The translations under genes were made by a program, and so were the position numbers. The notes beneath the pieces were generated by a model. That model was not told where the DNA came from. It did no database searches and was given only the letters and a program-made list of their open reading frames with translations. Positions 6,685 through 16,157 of a stretch of DNA of 32,026 bases are shown piece after piece. Each line of letters starts with the position of its first letter. Position 1 is the stretch's first letter. Origin of the DNA: Paracoccaceae bacterium (GTDB lineage: Bacteria > Pseudomonadota > Alphaproteobacteria > Rhodobacterales > Rhodobacteraceae). Where the stretch lies: positions 1 to 32,026 of the forward strand of contig CACOXV010000020.1 in assembly GCA_902631295.1 (NCBI GenBank), written 5' to 3'.

Positions 6685-6714
6685 TTAATGATAAATGAAA
6701 ACAATTATCATTAA
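6685..6714. repeat. 10-bp perfect inverted repeat with 10-nt spacer
   Basis: TTAATGATAA (6685-6694) is matched by TTATCATTAA (6705-6714) around ATGAAAACAA. The arms resemble half-sites of iron- or redox-type operators (GATAA/TTATC). It lies about 180 bp upstream of the rhomboid gene and could be an operator or an AT-rich hairpin. No regulator can be assigned. Confidence 0.5.
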
Positions 6715-6895
6715 TATTTACCGATTGATCATTAGAAAAGGTTGGTAAAATTTAATCCTCTCTAATCTGGAACGATTATTGGTGCTTTACAGTAGGTTTA
6801 GAAAGACACATCGTGACTTTACCATTTCAGTATTTTTAGCAAGAAAAATACTCCATAAGTTTTAGGGAGAAATTTAAGAGGTTAGGCGTTTCGCA

Positions 6896-7663
6896 ATGTT
6901 ACCAATACGGGATCATAATCCATCCGGGAGGACACCCTACGTTACCTATTCGATAATTTCTATTAACTGCATTATTTTTTTTAGCTATTGGGGAAATATA
7001 GACGACCCTCAAATTATAAACGAATTTTTTTCATCATGGGCTCTAATCCCATATAATCTTACTCAAGGCGAAGATTTATTCACTCCAATAACATCAATTT
7101 TTCTACATGCCGGCATACTACACCTCGCTGGAAACATGTTATTTTTGCATATTTTTGGTGATAACCTCGAAGATCAAATGGGGCACCTTGGCTTCCTAGT
7201 TTTTTATTTATTAAGTGGGATTGGAGCTAGTATTATTTACTACCTAACCGCACCTCTTTCACCAATACCACTTGTCGGGGCGTCAGGAGCAATAGCTGGC
7301 GTGATGGGAGGGTATCTTCTTTTATACCCCAAGGCACGCGTAGATGTACTTTTCTTTATATTAATATTTTTTAAAATTTTTTCTTTGCGAGCGTGGCTAG
7401 TTCTGGGCGTGTGGTTTTTCCTACAGTTGGCAAATGGAACTATGTTAATGTCAGGTCAAAGCGGTGTCGCTTATTGGGCGCATATTGGCGGGTTTATTGT
7501 TGGAAGTATTCTTTGCTTGCCAACTTTTTTAAAATTAGGTGGTTTTAAGTTCTGGATAGATAGTAGTGGCCACCCACCCTATCCTGAAGGTGATTATGAA
7601 ATGGTTAAGTCCGCAATTCCAAAGGTAAAGTCACGTCTAAGCAAAAAATCACCCTGGACCTGA
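6896..7663 (+). CDS. Rhomboid-family intramembrane serine protease
   Basis: The 255-residue protein has about six membrane segments and the rhomboid catalytic signature: Ser130 in GASGAIAG and His196 in AHIGGF, with HLAGNMLFLHIFGDNLED (about 76-93) forming the conserved segment after the L1 loop. It would cleave transmembrane segments of unidentified substrates in the inner membrane. A polar C-terminal tail (about 213-255) follows the last helix. The gene ends 1 bp before the convergent suhB stop. The ATG at 6896 fits family starts (LPIRDHNPS is typical). Confidence 0.93.
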   Translation: MLPIRDHNPSGRTPYVTYSIISINCIIFFSYWGNIDDPQIINEFFSSWALIPYNLTQGEDLFTPITSIFLHAGILHLAGNMLFLHIFGDNLEDQMGHLGFLVFYLLSGIGASIIYYLTAPLSPIPLVGASGAIAGVMGGYLLLYPKARVDVLFFILIFFKIFSLRAWLVLGVWFFLQLANGTMLMSGQSGVAYWAHIGGFIVGSILCLPTFLKLGGFKFWIDSSGHPPYPEGDYEMVKSAIPKVKSRLSKKSPWT

Positions 7664-7664
7664 C

Positions 7665-8471
7665 TTACTGCTTAATTATTCTTACAAATTCATTAAATTG
7701 AGCATCATTTGAACAAATTACACTACCCAATTCATGCGGCTCTACAGTGCTATCGTCAAGCGACTCTACAAGAGCCCCAGCCTCTCGGGCAATTATTACA
7801 CCTGCCGCTATATCCCATGACTGTAACCCACGCTCCCAATATCCGTCATATCTCCCCGCAGCAACATATGCTAAATCAAGAGCTGCACTACCAAGGCGGC
7901 GGACACCTGCACAAAAAGGCATAAGGTTTTTCAGCTGCTGTGTCGTGGAAGGAAGATCAACTACAGTGTCAGCAAATGGAATGCCCGTCGCATAAAGACT
8001 ATCAGAAACTTGCGCCCTTGACGACACACGAAGTCTTTCGTCATTCATACTTGGACCATTCATCCAAGCTCCAGCACCTTTCTCAGCGTAAAAGAGTTCA
8101 TCTTTTGCTGGGTCAAATATCACGCCAGAGATTACTTTACCCTTATGCTCGAGGGCAATTGATACCGCCCAGTGAGGAAGACCGTGCAGAAAATTAGTGG
8201 TTCCATCTAATGGATCAACTATCCAACGACGTGTTGGGTCTTCTCCGTCTGAACCACCTGTTTCTTCACCCAACCAACCATAAGTAGGTCGAGCTTCTGT
8301 CAAGATTTGTCGAATAATACCTTCAGCAGCTTTATCAGCTTTTGATACAAAATCTCCTGCCCCTTTGCGTGAGACCTGCAAGTTTTCTACTTCTTTGAAA
8401 TCTTTCACTAGAGAACGCCCAGCTCTGCGGGCAGCTTTTATCATTGTATTAAGATTTGCACTACCCGGCAT
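7665..8471 (-). CDS. suhB: Inositol-1-monophosphatase family protein
   Basis: The 268-residue protein has the metal-binding motifs of the inositol monophosphatase superfamily: GEE at 68-70, WIVDPLDGTTNFLHG at about 83-97 and WDIAAGVIIAREAG near the C-terminus. It dephosphorylates inositol phosphates or similar sugar phosphates in a Mg2+-dependent reaction. In bacteria, SuhB also takes part in ribosomal RNA antitermination. The N-terminus (GSANLN.MIKAARRAGRSL) is the form I associate with Rhodobacterales. The ATG at 8471 has GGAAAGAG upstream. The gene is convergent with the rhomboid gene. Confidence 0.93.
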   Translation of the reverse strand: MPGSANLNTMIKAARRAGRSLVKDFKEVENLQVSRKGAGDFVSKADKAAEGIIRQILTEARPTYGWLGEETGGSDGEDPTRRWIVDPLDGTTNFLHGLPHWAVSIALEHKGKVISGVIFDPAKDELFYAEKGAGAWMNGPSMNDERLRVSSRAQVSDSLYATGIPFADTVVDLPSTTQQLKNLMPFCAGVRRLGSAALDLAYVAAGRYDGYWERGLQSWDIAAGVIIAREAGALVESLDDSTVEPHELGSVICSNDAQFNEFVRIIKQ

Positions 8472-8569
8472 TTTAACTCTTTCCGCTAAGCGTGCGCTGG
8501 CTATACTTGCGTTTTAGTGAATTGCCAAGACCTGGTAGAACTCTTTTTTCTTTGCAATATGGAAAAACG

Positions 8570-8968
8570 TCATGTGACGATAGAATGAATCCAGACGCCA
8601 CCAACAGCTGAAAGAGCTGTTAAAAGAGCACCCCATGAAAGGTCTATCGCTACCATTCTTCTACGCCAACCTTTAAGTGTTGCAAAATTCGTGAATTCGT
8701 ACGTCCCATATGCCATAGCACCGAGTATCAAGCCTGCTACGAAGGCTTGCAACATACTGCCACCGTTTGCGGCCGGTAGTGCAACAAAGAAAACTATTCC
8801 TGCAACATAGAGCAGATAAAATATCCCCGCTGCTCCCATCTTTGGAGCATCAAGCATCATATGACCAATGTGCTTCGAGAATAATGGATGTAAAACACGC
8901 TTTAACATCACTACGTCTAAAGCAAGAAATACTAAAGCTGTAGCTGTATATAGTATAATTAACGACAT
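8570..8968 (-). CDS. DUF2177 family membrane protein
   Basis: The 132-residue protein has four predicted membrane segments (roughly 4-24, 45-66, 73-91 and 105-128). The central YGTYEFTNFATLKGW stretch and the nearby ID.SWG are hallmarks of DUF2177. Function is unknown; it is an inner-membrane protein. AGGAG lies directly before the ATG at 8968. It appears monocistronic, with about 100 bp to suhB and 243 bp to the copper chaperone gene. Confidence 0.85.
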   Translation of the reverse strand: MSLIILYTATALVFLALDVVMLKRVLHPLFSKHIGHMMLDAPKMGAAGIFYLLYVAGIVFFVALPAANGGSMLQAFVAGLILGAMAYGTYEFTNFATLKGWRRRMVAIDLSWGALLTALSAVGGVWIHSIVT

Positions 8969-9211
8969 AACTACTCCTGGCTAAGGATATATACGGTCCA
9001 ACTTCCCAATTGGATCAAAGTCAAACTTCGATAATTTAGCAAATAGGACTAATTTCCAAAAAGAAAAGGGTAATTAGCCCTAACGAATGCTAATCGTAAA
9101 AAACTCTGTCGTTATGCAGAATATTTAACTAATCGGCGTTTAAATGAACTCTCTGCGATTGAAGATCAAAAAGCTTCCACTAAAAACAAAACAAACAGGC
9201 TTCATCTAATT

Positions 9212-9757
9212 TTAATCTGAGTGCGCGTGCTTATGCTTATGAGCCTTAGAGTTCTTTTGTGTGTGGGTATGTGAGTGTGATCTTGAAGTTGATCTCTTCT
9301 TTAAATGAATCGGGATCTCCAACTCAATTGATCCAGCAGTTTCAAATATAAGCGTCAAAGATATTGCCTCCCCATCAACAAAAGGCTGGGAAAGCCCCAT
9401 GAACATTATATGATCACCACCTCTTTCAAGTTGGAGTACTCCATTGCCCAGAATAACAAACCCTTCTTCAACGCGGCGCATTTTCATCACGCCATCATCA
9501 CTCTTAATGTGAGTATGTAATTCAACCTTTTTGGCTATATCTGATTTTACATCGAGCAAGCGGTCGCCCCGTGATGATGTATTCCTAATTTGCATAAAAG
9601 CCGCTGCAGATTTTGCCAATTTTGACGAAGCACGCACATATGCGTCTTCAATCAATATTGTCTCTGCACTCGCCATCCAAGGAGTAAGCAATACCACTCC
9701 AAAAAAAATTAGTTTGTTGTAAAAGTCGCGAACACTTTTACAGTATTCTAAGATCAT
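9212..9757 (-). CDS. PCu(A)C-type periplasmic copper chaperone with His-rich tail
   Basis: The 181-residue precursor has a signal peptide (about 1-31, cleavage near ASA-ET) and a PCu(A)C domain. Copper-site residues fit His81, Met93, His116 and Met118 (H-T-H ... MKM ... HIM), the H-X10-M-X21-H-X-M arrangement with slightly different spacing. The family delivers Cu(I) to the CuA or CuB sites of cytochrome oxidase in the periplasm. The last 20-25 residues are very rich in His and Lys (SHSHTHT and HKHKHAHSD), an added metal-binding tail. The start is 9 bp after the rpmB stop, so it may be read from the rpmB transcript, although no clear ribosome binding site precedes it. Confidence 0.88.
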   Translation of the reverse strand: MILEYCKSVRDFYNKLIFFGVVLLTPWMASAETILIEDAYVRASSKLAKSAAAFMQIRNTSSRGDRLLDVKSDIAKKVELHTHIKSDDGVMKMRRVEEGFVILGNGVLQLERGGDHIMFMGLSQPFVDGEAISLTLIFETAGSIELEIPIHLKKRSTSRSHSHTHTQKNSKAHKHKHAHSD

Positions 9758-9766
9758 AGGATTTCG

Positions 9767-10057
9767 TTAAGCTTCAGCCGCTTGGCTTTTCACAACTTCC
9801 TTCTTAATTTTCAGAGCATTGTCAGATAATTCAGCGTCTTTTGCCTTGAGAAGAAAAGCATCCAGTCCCCCTCGATGGTCTACACTCCGAAGAGCTGCTG
9901 CAGTAATACGCATCTTAAATCCACGTCCCAAAGATTCCGACTGTAAAGTGACATCATTCAGGTTTGGTAAGAACCTGCGCTTTGTTTTGTTGTTGGCATG
10001 ACTTACATTGTTGCCAGTCATAGGGCCTTTACCGGTTAGTTCACAGCGGCGCGACAT
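9767..10057 (-). CDS. rpmB: 50S ribosomal protein L28
   Basis: The 96-residue protein starts [20 protein letters not shown] and contains [11 protein letters not shown], both diagnostic of L28. The alphaproteobacterial form carries a C-terminal extension, as here (about 70-96). It is a component of the large ribosomal subunit. AAGGAATT precedes the ATG at 10057. A copper chaperone gene follows after 9 bp on the same strand. Confidence 0.97.
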   Translation of the reverse strand: MSRRCELTGKGPMTGNNVSHANNKTKRRFLPNLNDVTLQSESLGRGFKMRITAAALRSVDHRGGLDAFLLKAKDAELSDNALKIKKEVVKSQAAEA

Positions 10058-10254
10058 ATCGAATTCCTTGTTTCCTCAAACTGATTTACTAAAATATACA
10101 TTAATTTTTGTAAATGCAGATTCTTTTTACTCTAATTTGATGTGCTTCTAAGTTTAAAGTTAGGGATCGTCAAGCACACTGCAGTTTAATATTATAACAA
10201 ACTCAGTTTGCCTATTATTACATAAAGAAACACCCAAATCAGAAATCTTAAAAT

Positions 10255-11241
10255 TCAATCTGTCTCAGCTATACATTTTTTTAAAATCTTTTGAGCAGCC
10301 GCTGAGGGATAGATTTTCCCATCATCAACCATATTCATTAACAATGAAATTTCTTCCTTAACTTCTTCCTTATCTAGCATTGATAAAAGTCCTTGGCGAA
10401 TTTCTTCTTTGAACCAAAATCGCAATTGAGCTTTTCTATTTTGATCAAACCATCCGTCTGACTTCCTCCAATCTACAAGTTGTTCAATCTTGCTCCATAC
10501 ATCTGCTAACCCAACTTCCTCCAAGGCAGATATGGTCATTGCAAGAGGAAAACCCTCCGGGTCATGACGCCGTTTTCGTAAAAGCATCAATGAGCTCGCA
10601 TAATCTGAACAAGTTCTTGAGGCCGCGGCTTTAAGATCACCATCCGCCTTATTGACGAGAATTAGATCTGCTATTTCCATTATGCCTCTTTTAACGCCCT
10701 GAAGCTCATCACCACCAGCCGGCGCAATAAGAAGTAAAAAAACATCAGATATTTCTGAAACTATAGTTTCAGATTGCCCTACGCCCACTGTTTCGATGAA
10801 GACAACATCAAATCCAGCTGCTTCACAAATTGTCACGGCCTCTCTCGATCTTTTTGCTACGCCACCCAGATGAGTTTGGCTTGGAGAAGGCCTGATAAAG
10901 GCATTTGGTTCCCTTACCAACCTTTCCATCCTGGTTTTATCCCCTAAAATAGAGCCGCCTGATCTGACTGAACTGGGATCGACTGCAAGAACAGCGACCT
11001 TTAATCCTATTCCGGTCAGGTATGTCCCAAAACTTTCAATAAAAGTAGATTTGCCTACTCCTGGCGTTCCTGAAAGCCCGATACGAATGGCTTTTTTATT
11101 GGATACCCTAAGCTTATCCATCAATTCCATTGCTTGAATGCGATGATCTTCTCTTGAGCTTTCAATCAACGTAATAGCTTGAGACAATGAGCGGCGATCC
11201 GCATTTATAACGCTTTTAGCTAATTCGGCAATATTTTCCAT
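10255..11241 (-). CDS. meaB: MeaB/ArgK-type GTPase, methylmalonyl-CoA mutase accessory protein
   Basis: The product is a G3E-family P-loop GTPase of about 328 residues. It has Walker A SGTPGVGKST (near residues 57-66 from this start), AVDPSS, the VFIETVGVGQSE switch region and the NKAD guanine-specificity motif. MeaB proteins protect and reload adenosylcobalamin-dependent methylmalonyl-CoA or ethylmalonyl-CoA mutase. No mutase gene is in the window. I prefer the ATG at 11241; an in-frame GTG at 11253 would add four residues but has no ribosome binding site. It is transcribed alone, divergent from the DUF3108 gene. Confidence 0.9.
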   Translation of the reverse strand: MENIAELAKSVINADRRSLSQAITLIESSREDHRIQAMELMDKLRVSNKKAIRIGLSGTPGVGKSTFIESFGTYLTGIGLKVAVLAVDPSSVRSGGSILGDKTRMERLVREPNAFIRPSPSQTHLGGVAKRSREAVTICEAAGFDVVFIETVGVGQSETIVSEISDVFLLLIAPAGGDELQGVKRGIMEIADLILVNKADGDLKAAASRTCSDYASSLMLLRKRRHDPEGFPLAMTISALEEVGLADVWSKIEQLVDWRKSDGWFDQNRKAQLRFWFKEEIRQGLLSMLDKEEVKEEISLLMNMVDDGKIYPSAAAQKILKKCIAETD

Positions 11242-11355
11242 ACTGTCCAACACATTAAAGATTTACAAGGCCACCTGTTGACCTTTACATCAAATTTTTG
11301 CCTAGATGAAGACACAACAATAAGAAGTTAAAAATATCTATTTAGGATAAGATTA

Positions 11356-12063
11356 TTGAGAATTATACTGACAGCCTGTTTTCTTATAGTGTTCAATTCA
11401 TCAGAATACTCTTATAGTCAAACACAGCAGCATGTTTTTGATGTATACATACTCGGCCTGAAATTAGGCAGGCTCAATTATGCCATTGAAGTTAAAAATG
11501 ATTTATATAGCGCAGCCGGAAACTTGCGCTCGACCGGCATTTTTTCAGCAATTTCCAAATATTCCTTTGAAGCGTCGTCAAAGGGAAAAGTTGAGAGCGA
11601 CTCATTTAGACCAAATTATTATGCTGAGAGATCAGATACTGGACGGCGAAAAGAAGAAAAAACAATGCAATATTTAAAGCATAGTATTGAATTGATTACA
11701 AAAAAAATTCCAAAACCTTATTGGCAGGATCCTGACAAACAGTTGGACACACTAGACCCAATGAGCTCAATAGTTTACATTTTAAGGGATCAAAAAGAAG
11801 CAAATATCTGCCGGCAAAATTTTGCAATGTTTGATGGTATAAGGCGGGTTAAAATAAAATTTACACATGGTGAAAAAACATCTGATGGTCACTTCAGATG
11901 CCATGGCGTATACACTCGCGTTGGTGGTTATTCACAAAAAGAATTGAAAGATGGAACGAATTTTCCATTTAATGTGAACTACAAAATAAAAAGTGCCGTT
12001 TACAAAGTGGTCGCTTTCGAAATTACAACAAACCGTGGGCGTGCCAAATTTGTGCGTAAATAG
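11356..12063 (+). CDS. DUF3108 domain-containing exported protein
   Basis: The 235-residue protein has a signal peptide (about 1-21) and then a beta-rich DUF3108 domain, recognisable from VYILGLKLGRL, the LRSTGIFSAISKYSF segment and the LDTLDPMSSIVYILR motif. Function is unknown; the family is exported and probably periplasmic. The start is TTG at 11356 with AGGA at 8 nt. The stop lies 3 bp before the hrpB start, so the two genes form an operon, a pairing I recall from other alphaproteobacteria. Confidence 0.8.
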   Translation: MRIILTACFLIVFNSSEYSYSQTQQHVFDVYILGLKLGRLNYAIEVKNDLYSAAGNLRSTGIFSAISKYSFEASSKGKVESDSFRPNYYAERSDTGRRKEEKTMQYLKHSIELITKKIPKPYWQDPDKQLDTLDPMSSIVYILRDQKEANICRQNFAMFDGIRRVKIKFTHGEKTSDGHFRCHGVYTRVGGYSQKELKDGTNFPFNVNYKIKSAVYKVVAFEITTNRGRAKFVRK

Positions 12064-12066
12064 ATC

Positions 12067-14490
12067 TTGAAAGACTTACTTCCGATACATGATGTTATAA
12101 CGCAGGTACAAGAAGCCATTACAATTGGGAAACGCGCCGTGATTGTGGCTCCCCCGGGGGCCGGGAAAACAACTATTATTCCTTTAAAATTACTGGATAA
12201 CCCAAAAATTAAAGGACAAATTATCATTTTAGAGCCCAGACGACTCGCAGCACGCGCCGCAGCTAGTCAAATGGCAGCGATACTCAATGAAAGGATTGGA
12301 GAAACAGTCGGCTTTAAGATTAAAGGGCTCACTAAGGTCAGCAAACAAACTCGTATAGTGGTTATGACCGAAGGCATACTAATCAGAATGATTCAATCCA
12401 ATCCAAGTTTATCTGAAGTCGGTTGTATTATTTTTGATGAATTCCATGAAAGATCAATTAATTCAGAATTAGGCCTCGCACTGAGCTTACAACTTGCAGA
12501 AATTTTAAGAAGTGACTTAAGGATAATAGTCATGTCTGCTACTTTAGATATTGGTCCTGTTTCAGACTTATTGGACACGAGAGCTCCAATTATATCAGAC
12601 GGTCGAGCTTATCCCGTCAACGTCGAGTACTTATCCCGCCCAAGATCAAAAAATGATAAAATATGGGAAAACTTCGCCAAACTTGTTTCTGATGCGTTTG
12701 AAATGACAGAAGGAGGTATTCTAGCATTTTTACCAGGAGAGGCAGAAATAAGAGCAACAGAAAAGCTCTTGAAAGAAATGTTGCCCAACTCAGCAATTAT
12801 AATGCCTCTTTATGGATCACTCCCGTTTGAACAGCAGAACAAAATATTAAAGCCATTGAAAGACGAAACACTCCGTAAAGTTGTTCTCTCAACTTCTATT
12901 GCAGAGACATCTCTTACAATTTCAGGAATTAAAGTAGTCGTTGATAGTGGTTACACCAGGCGCGCTCACTATGACCCCAATAGTGGCATGTCTAGGCTAA
13001 TCACGCAAAAAATCTCTAAAGCCGAAGCAAATCAACGTATGGGCAGAGCCGGACGTGTTGCTGCAGGTTGGTGTTACCGAAATTGGGCAGTAAGTGAGGA
13101 AGGTGGAATGTTAGAATTTCCTCCCAGTGAAATTGAAATTTCGGACCTTAGTAATTTCGCTCTAGAACTTTCCCTATGGGGTTCAAAACCAGAGAGTATG
13201 AAATTTTTAACAATGCCAAAGCCAAATCGTCTAACAAAAGCAAACGAATTATTGTATAAACTAGGCGCGATTTCAGGCCAAAACAAAATAACGCCACATG
13301 GTCGAGAAATCGCAAAATTTCCTTGCCATGTGCGGTTAGCGCATATGCTTACCAAAGCAGGAAAAAAATCTGCTATTATCGCTGCCTTGTTGCAAAATAG
13401 AGATATTATGTTTGATAAACATAATTCTGACTTTCAACTACGGCTAAATAAATTTGATGAGTATTTATGTTCTGGCGAGATAAATGCGGGTTTATACTCG
13501 AAAATAAAGATAGATCTCAAAATTTTTCAAAAACTGCTGCAGCACGATACCGCTTTTAGTTCAGCTCAGAGTTTGGCTCTGGCATTCCCTGATCGGATAG
13601 GCAAGAAAAGAGATGGGTCGAATTCAAAATTTATTTTGTCCAGCGGAAAGGGGGCATACGTTCATAAAGGTGATCCGCTCGGCAGAAAGAAATACATTGT
13701 AGCAGTGGATATGGACGGTGATCAAAAGGACTCAAAAATTAGATTAGGCATAGAAATCTCAGAAAACGAAATACGAGAACTGTTTGCGGACATGATCGTT
13801 CGGCAAGAAACTTGTTATTGGTCAACACGTGAAAAGCGTGTAAAGGCACTTAGAACAGAGGTTCTCGGAAAAATTCCACTTAAGTCAGAGACTTGGACCA
13901 ATCCACCAACTGAAAAAATCTCGTCAGCAATTCTTGAGGGAATTAAAAGTTTAGGGTTTAATTTTGGCCCAGCGGAAGAGCAATTCATCGCCAGAGTTAA
14001 AATTGGTGGTGAAGATTACCCTAATATGGAGATAAGTCATTTACAGGAAACAGCAAAAGAATGGCTAACACCATTTATAAAAAATATAAAAACTGCAGAC
14101 GATTGGAGAAAATTTGATTGCCTACCAGCCCTAAGAAATTTACTTAGTTGGAAGCAGCACAGAAAATTAGACGAGGTTGTTCCAAAGTACTTTGTCAGTC
14201 CGTTGGGTCGAAAATTGTCTATAGATTACCTAGGACAACACCCCTCTGTGGAATTACGTATGCAAGAGCTTTTTGGACAGAAATCACACCCAATGATCAA
14301 AAAAAAGCCACTTCTTTTAACACTTTTATCACCGGCAGGAAGGCCACTTCAAAAAACGATGGACCTACAAAACTTTTGGAAGACAAGCTATCTAGAAATT
14401 AGGAAAGAAATGCGAGGAAGATATCCAAAACACTCTTGGCCAGAAAGGCCTGAAAACGAAAAACCAACTATTAAAGTTAAGTCCAAATAA
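12067..14490 (+). CDS. hrpB: ATP-dependent RNA helicase HrpB (DEAH-box)
   Basis: The 807-residue protein has Walker A PPGAGKTT (about 29-36), DEFHER (124-129), SAT (157-159), the helicase C motif SIAETSLTI, QRMGRAGR (motif VI), an HA2 domain and the C-terminal HrpB domain ending with SWPERP. It is a superfamily 2 helicase of the DEAH group. HrpB's exact cellular role is unsettled, with mRNA processing or ribosome-related roles proposed for relatives. The start is TTG at 12067, with no strong ribosome binding site. It follows the DUF3108 stop after 3 bp, suggesting translational coupling. The gene ends 7 bp from the convergent truA stop. Confidence 0.94.
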   Translation: MKDLLPIHDVITQVQEAITIGKRAVIVAPPGAGKTTIIPLKLLDNPKIKGQIIILEPRRLAARAAASQMAAILNERIGETVGFKIKGLTKVSKQTRIVVMTEGILIRMIQSNPSLSEVGCIIFDEFHERSINSELGLALSLQLAEILRSDLRIIVMSATLDIGPVSDLLDTRAPIISDGRAYPVNVEYLSRPRSKNDKIWENFAKLVSDAFEMTEGGILAFLPGEAEIRATEKLLKEMLPNSAIIMPLYGSLPFEQQNKILKPLKDETLRKVVLSTSIAETSLTISGIKVVVDSGYTRRAHYDPNSGMSRLITQKISKAEANQRMGRAGRVAAGWCYRNWAVSEEGGMLEFPPSEIEISDLSNFALELSLWGSKPESMKFLTMPKPNRLTKANELLYKLGAISGQNKITPHGREIAKFPCHVRLAHMLTKAGKKSAIIAALLQNRDIMFDKHNSDFQLRLNKFDEYLCSGEINAGLYSKIKIDLKIFQKLLQHDTAFSSAQSLALAFPDRIGKKRDGSNSKFILSSGKGAYVHKGDPLGRKKYIVAVDMDGDQKDSKIRLGIEISENEIRELFADMIVRQETCYWSTREKRVKALRTEVLGKIPLKSETWTNPPTEKISSAILEGIKSLGFNFGPAEEQFIARVKIGGEDYPNMEISHLQETAKEWLTPFIKNIKTADDWRKFDCLPALRNLLSWKQHRKLDEVVPKYFVSPLGRKLSIDYLGQHPSVELRMQELFGQKSHPMIKKKPLLLTLLSPAGRPLQKTMDLQNFWKTSYLEIRKEMRGRYPKHSWPERPENEKPTIKVKSK

Positions 14491-14497
14491 TTAAAGT

Positions 14498-15265
14498 TTA
14501 GCTAAAGGGCTCCTCTGGATATGCAACCGAAGTTAAATACAAACCTTCCGGGGGGCTAACTGGGCCACAGGCAGTCCGATCTTTCGCTGATAAAGCGTCG
14601 AGGACATTCTGAGGCGACCAAGCTCCTGCTCCAACTCTTTCAAGGGTTCCAACAAAACTTCTTACTTGATTATGTAAAAAACTGCGTGCTCTTAAAATGA
14701 ATCGTATCTCTATTCCATTAGCCAAAGTTATCTTTCTAACGTTTAATTCATCTAGCGTTTTGATTGGACTGCTGGCTTGGCATATTGACGACCTAAAAGT
14801 CGTAAAGTCATGTTTGCCCAGCAAATAGTTCGCAGCTAGTTGCATAGCATCAACATCCAAATCATGTTTTAAGTGCCAAACTAGTCCATTTTCATGGGTG
14901 AGCGGGGCGCGCCGGCATACTATTCGAAACTCATAATGCCTTCCAACAGCAGAAAATCGAGCATGCCAATTATCATTAACCTGTGCGCATGAAACAATTG
15001 AAATTGGGCTCGGCTTTAAATGAAAATTTAACGCCTCAGAAAGACGAAAAGGATCCCAGTCCTGTGTCAAATCACAATGTGCAACTTGCCCAACTGCATG
15101 GACGCCCGCATCAGTTCTTCCAGCAGCTGCAACAGTGTGATCCCCTGGCTCTAGAATAGCCAATGCACTTTCAATACTACCTTGGACCGACGGAAGTTTC
15201 GCTTGTCGTTGCCAGCCGACAAAAGGGCCACCGTGGTATTCCACTTTTAAAGCATATCTTGGCAT
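14498..15265 (-). CDS. truA: tRNA pseudouridine(38-40) synthase
   Basis: The 255-residue protein is a typical TruA, with the catalytic Asp52 in [14 protein letters not shown], the N-terminal YHG..F.GWQRQ motif, and the [10 protein letters not shown] motif near residue 200. It converts uridines 38-40 of the tRNA anticodon stem-loop to pseudouridine in the cytoplasm. The ATG at 15265 gives the standard [12 protein letters not shown] start. Confidence 0.96.
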   Translation of the reverse strand: MPRYALKVEYHGGPFVGWQRQAKLPSVQGSIESALAILEPGDHTVAAAGRTDAGVHAVGQVAHCDLTQDWDPFRLSEALNFHLKPSPISIVSCAQVNDNWHARFSAVGRHYEFRIVCRRAPLTHENGLVWHLKHDLDVDAMQLAANYLLGKHDFTTFRSSICQASSPIKTLDELNVRKITLANGIEIRFILRARSFLHNQVRSFVGTLERVGAGAWSPQNVLDALSAKDRTACGPVSPPEGLYLTSVAYPEEPFS

Positions 15266-15402
15266 TTACAAAGATCACTTGCTCTCTAAACCTAACAACA
15301 ACTGAGGCGTATTAAATTAAATATACAGTAATCTCAAGTTACAATAAGTCCGCAATTAACTAGTTCTGTAAAGTGTAATTACATCTATCTAAAAACCCAA
15401 GT

Positions 15403-15897
15403 TTAATTTTTGAGTCTTACAGGGCAAACTTCACCCAGAACCCCCTGCCAAGAAAAGTGTTCTAACTCCATGCCCAGAATACGATCTGGATTGGTTGGCG
15501 GCGGGAACATGATCCCATCCATCTTTCGAAAACCAAACCTTCTATAGTAGATTTCATCACCAACCATTAAAACGCGCTTCCAATTCAATTTTTTTGCTCT
15601 TTTGATGCTATTTTTTATTAAAGCAGCGCCAAGACCCTCACCTTGATAGGTGGGATGTACCGCAATTGGTCCGAGAAATAGAATCTTTTTATTGTTAATT
15701 TCTACTGGCCAATATCTTATTGCGCCTACTAGAATATCTTCTTCACTTTTTGCAATGAGGCATAAATCTTTAATAGGTGAATACCCTTCTCTCAGTCTGT
15801 AAGAGGATAATGCAAAGCGACTGGGAGTAAAACAAAGGTCAAATAGAGCCTCAACATCCCAATAATCTTTTTTTTTCTCGTTATGAATCTCGAACAC
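15403..15897 (-). CDS. GNAT-family N-acetyltransferase
   Basis: The 164-residue protein has a GNAT fold. The acetyl-CoA-binding motif A is visible as LGPIAVHPTYQGEGLGAALI (about 75-94, with the Q-G-x-G-x-A/G loop), followed by LMVGDEIYYRRFGFRK, typical of YhbS-like acetyltransferases. The substrate is unknown. I prefer the GTG at 15897, which has AAGG at 7 nt; a TTG at 15903 is also possible. It stands alone. Confidence 0.87.
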   Translation of the reverse strand: MFEIHNEKKKDYWDVEALFDLCFTPSRFALSSYRLREGYSPIKDLCLIAKSEEDILVGAIRYWPVEINNKKILFLGPIAVHPTYQGEGLGAALIKNSIKRAKKLNWKRVLMVGDEIYYRRFGFRKMDGIMFPPPTNPDRILGMELEHFSWQGVLGEVCPVRLKN

Positions 15898-16157
15898 CTG
15901 CAAACCTTATCAGAATTCTAAAATCTTTTTATATTTGCCTCTGTACTTATACAGTCATTAATATATTCGAAAAGCCACTATCATTTTCAATAAAACCTTT
16001 AGCAAAATTCTGTAACCAACCTACTTGTAATTGAACTAAAATAGTGGGATACCTCCGGTTTTTTCTGGACTAGTTCCTGAGTATAATTGTTGTTAGAGTG
16101 TAATAGTTACGACAGTTAAAATCGTAGTGGTTAAATGAACCAATTTTAGAGAGTTAA

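Larger units (their letters stand above)
6554..6895. other. Intergenic region after pseudoazurin: terminator, long inverted repeat, no gene
   Basis: I see no protein or RNA gene in this 342-bp AT-rich stretch. It holds the pseudoazurin terminator hairpin (6634-6659), a 10-bp perfect inverted repeat (6685-6714, described separately) and the presumed promoter of the rhomboid gene. AGAGG lies 14-18 bp before the rhomboid ATG, a weak and distant ribosome binding site. Confidence 0.5.

Noticed and set aside
9074-9220. A 48-codon plus-strand open frame overlapping the end of the copper chaperone gene (RKKLCRYAEYLTNRRLNELS)
   Set aside because: It reads like protein but has no ATG, GTG or TTG start and follows a stop directly. 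It may be a gene remnant, but there is no recognisable family.
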